Of a stretch of 6,047 nt of DNA, positions 5,941 through 6,047 are shown in pieces. The position numbers and the translations under genes are program-made. Every line of letters begins with the position of its first letter. The first letter of the stretch is position 1. The notes under the pieces are model-generated. The model was not told the DNA's origin. It saw only the letters and a program-made list of their open reading frames with translations, and did not search any database. This DNA is from Rickettsiaceae bacterium (lineage in GTDB: Bacteria; Pseudomonadota; Alphaproteobacteria; Rickettsiales; Rickettsiaceae), in NCBI GenBank assembly GCA_017995275.1, contig JAGOJE010000060.1, positions 1 to 6,047 of the forward strand, written 5' to 3'.

Positions 5941-6047
5941 CTAATCGGCTTCGAAATAATCTCCCAAAGAAGGATTAATTTGCAATTGTACATCTATGGC
6001 AGTATTAATATAATCTGTGGCGAAAATTTGTATTATATTTTGTATAT
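5941..6047 (-). CDS. C-terminal end of an unrecognised gene (runs off right edge)
   Basis: The minus strand has an open frame from the window edge to a TAG at 5943-5941, giving 34 residues. The end reads LQINPSLGDYFEAD, and before it comes IFATDYINTAIDV. The mix of hydrophobic, acidic and polar residues looks like coding sequence rather than random AT-rich translation, and G+C content rises compared with the spacer that follows it. The other minus-strand frames are interrupted by stops. No family can be recognised from this fragment. It lies on the same strand as the 362-residue protein and tyrS, 123 bases upstream of the former. Confidence 0.5.
   Translation of the reverse strand, partial: IQNIIQIFATDYINTAIDVQLQINPSLGDYFEAD

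Overview
The window is AT-rich DNA that most resembles an alphaproteobacterium with an intracellular lifestyle (Rickettsiales or Holosporales type). This is inferred from heavy use of ATA, AAA and TTA codons, very AT-rich spacers, alphaproteobacterial-type ClpA, TyrRS, IHF-alpha and HAD-IIA proteins, and one GC-rich palindromic repeat island of the kind these genomes carry. No species can be named from sequence alone.

Layout. At the left edge, bases 147 to 1 (minus strand) hold the start of a HAD-superfamily IIA hydrolase that runs off the window. A 177-base divergent spacer separates it from a plus-strand cluster: clpA (325-2658), an ihfA-like DNABII gene (2658-2942, overlapping clpA by one base) and a short MerR-type DNA-binding protein (2945-3187). 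The tight spacing indicates one transcript. It is followed by a possible hairpin terminator and the GC-rich repeat island (about 3271-3414). From the other side, minus-strand tyrS converges on this island, and its last codons and stop lie inside the repeat. tyrS has its own promoter in the 82-base gap behind an unrecognised 362-residue soluble protein (5817-4729, minus). At the right edge, the C-terminal 34 residues of another unrecognised minus-strand gene end at 5941.

How the genes relate. ClpA is the unfoldase partner of the ClpP protease, IHF-alpha is an architectural DNA-bending subunit, the MerR-like protein is a probable DNA-binding regulator, and TyrRS is an essential translation enzyme. 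Apart from the conserved ihfA-merR pair there is no obvious shared pathway. I see no defence system, CRISPR array, transposase, tRNA or rRNA. The most unusual points are the repeat-encoded tail of TyrRS, clpA fused transcriptionally to ihfA-merR, and the unrecognised 362-residue protein with a basic C-terminus.
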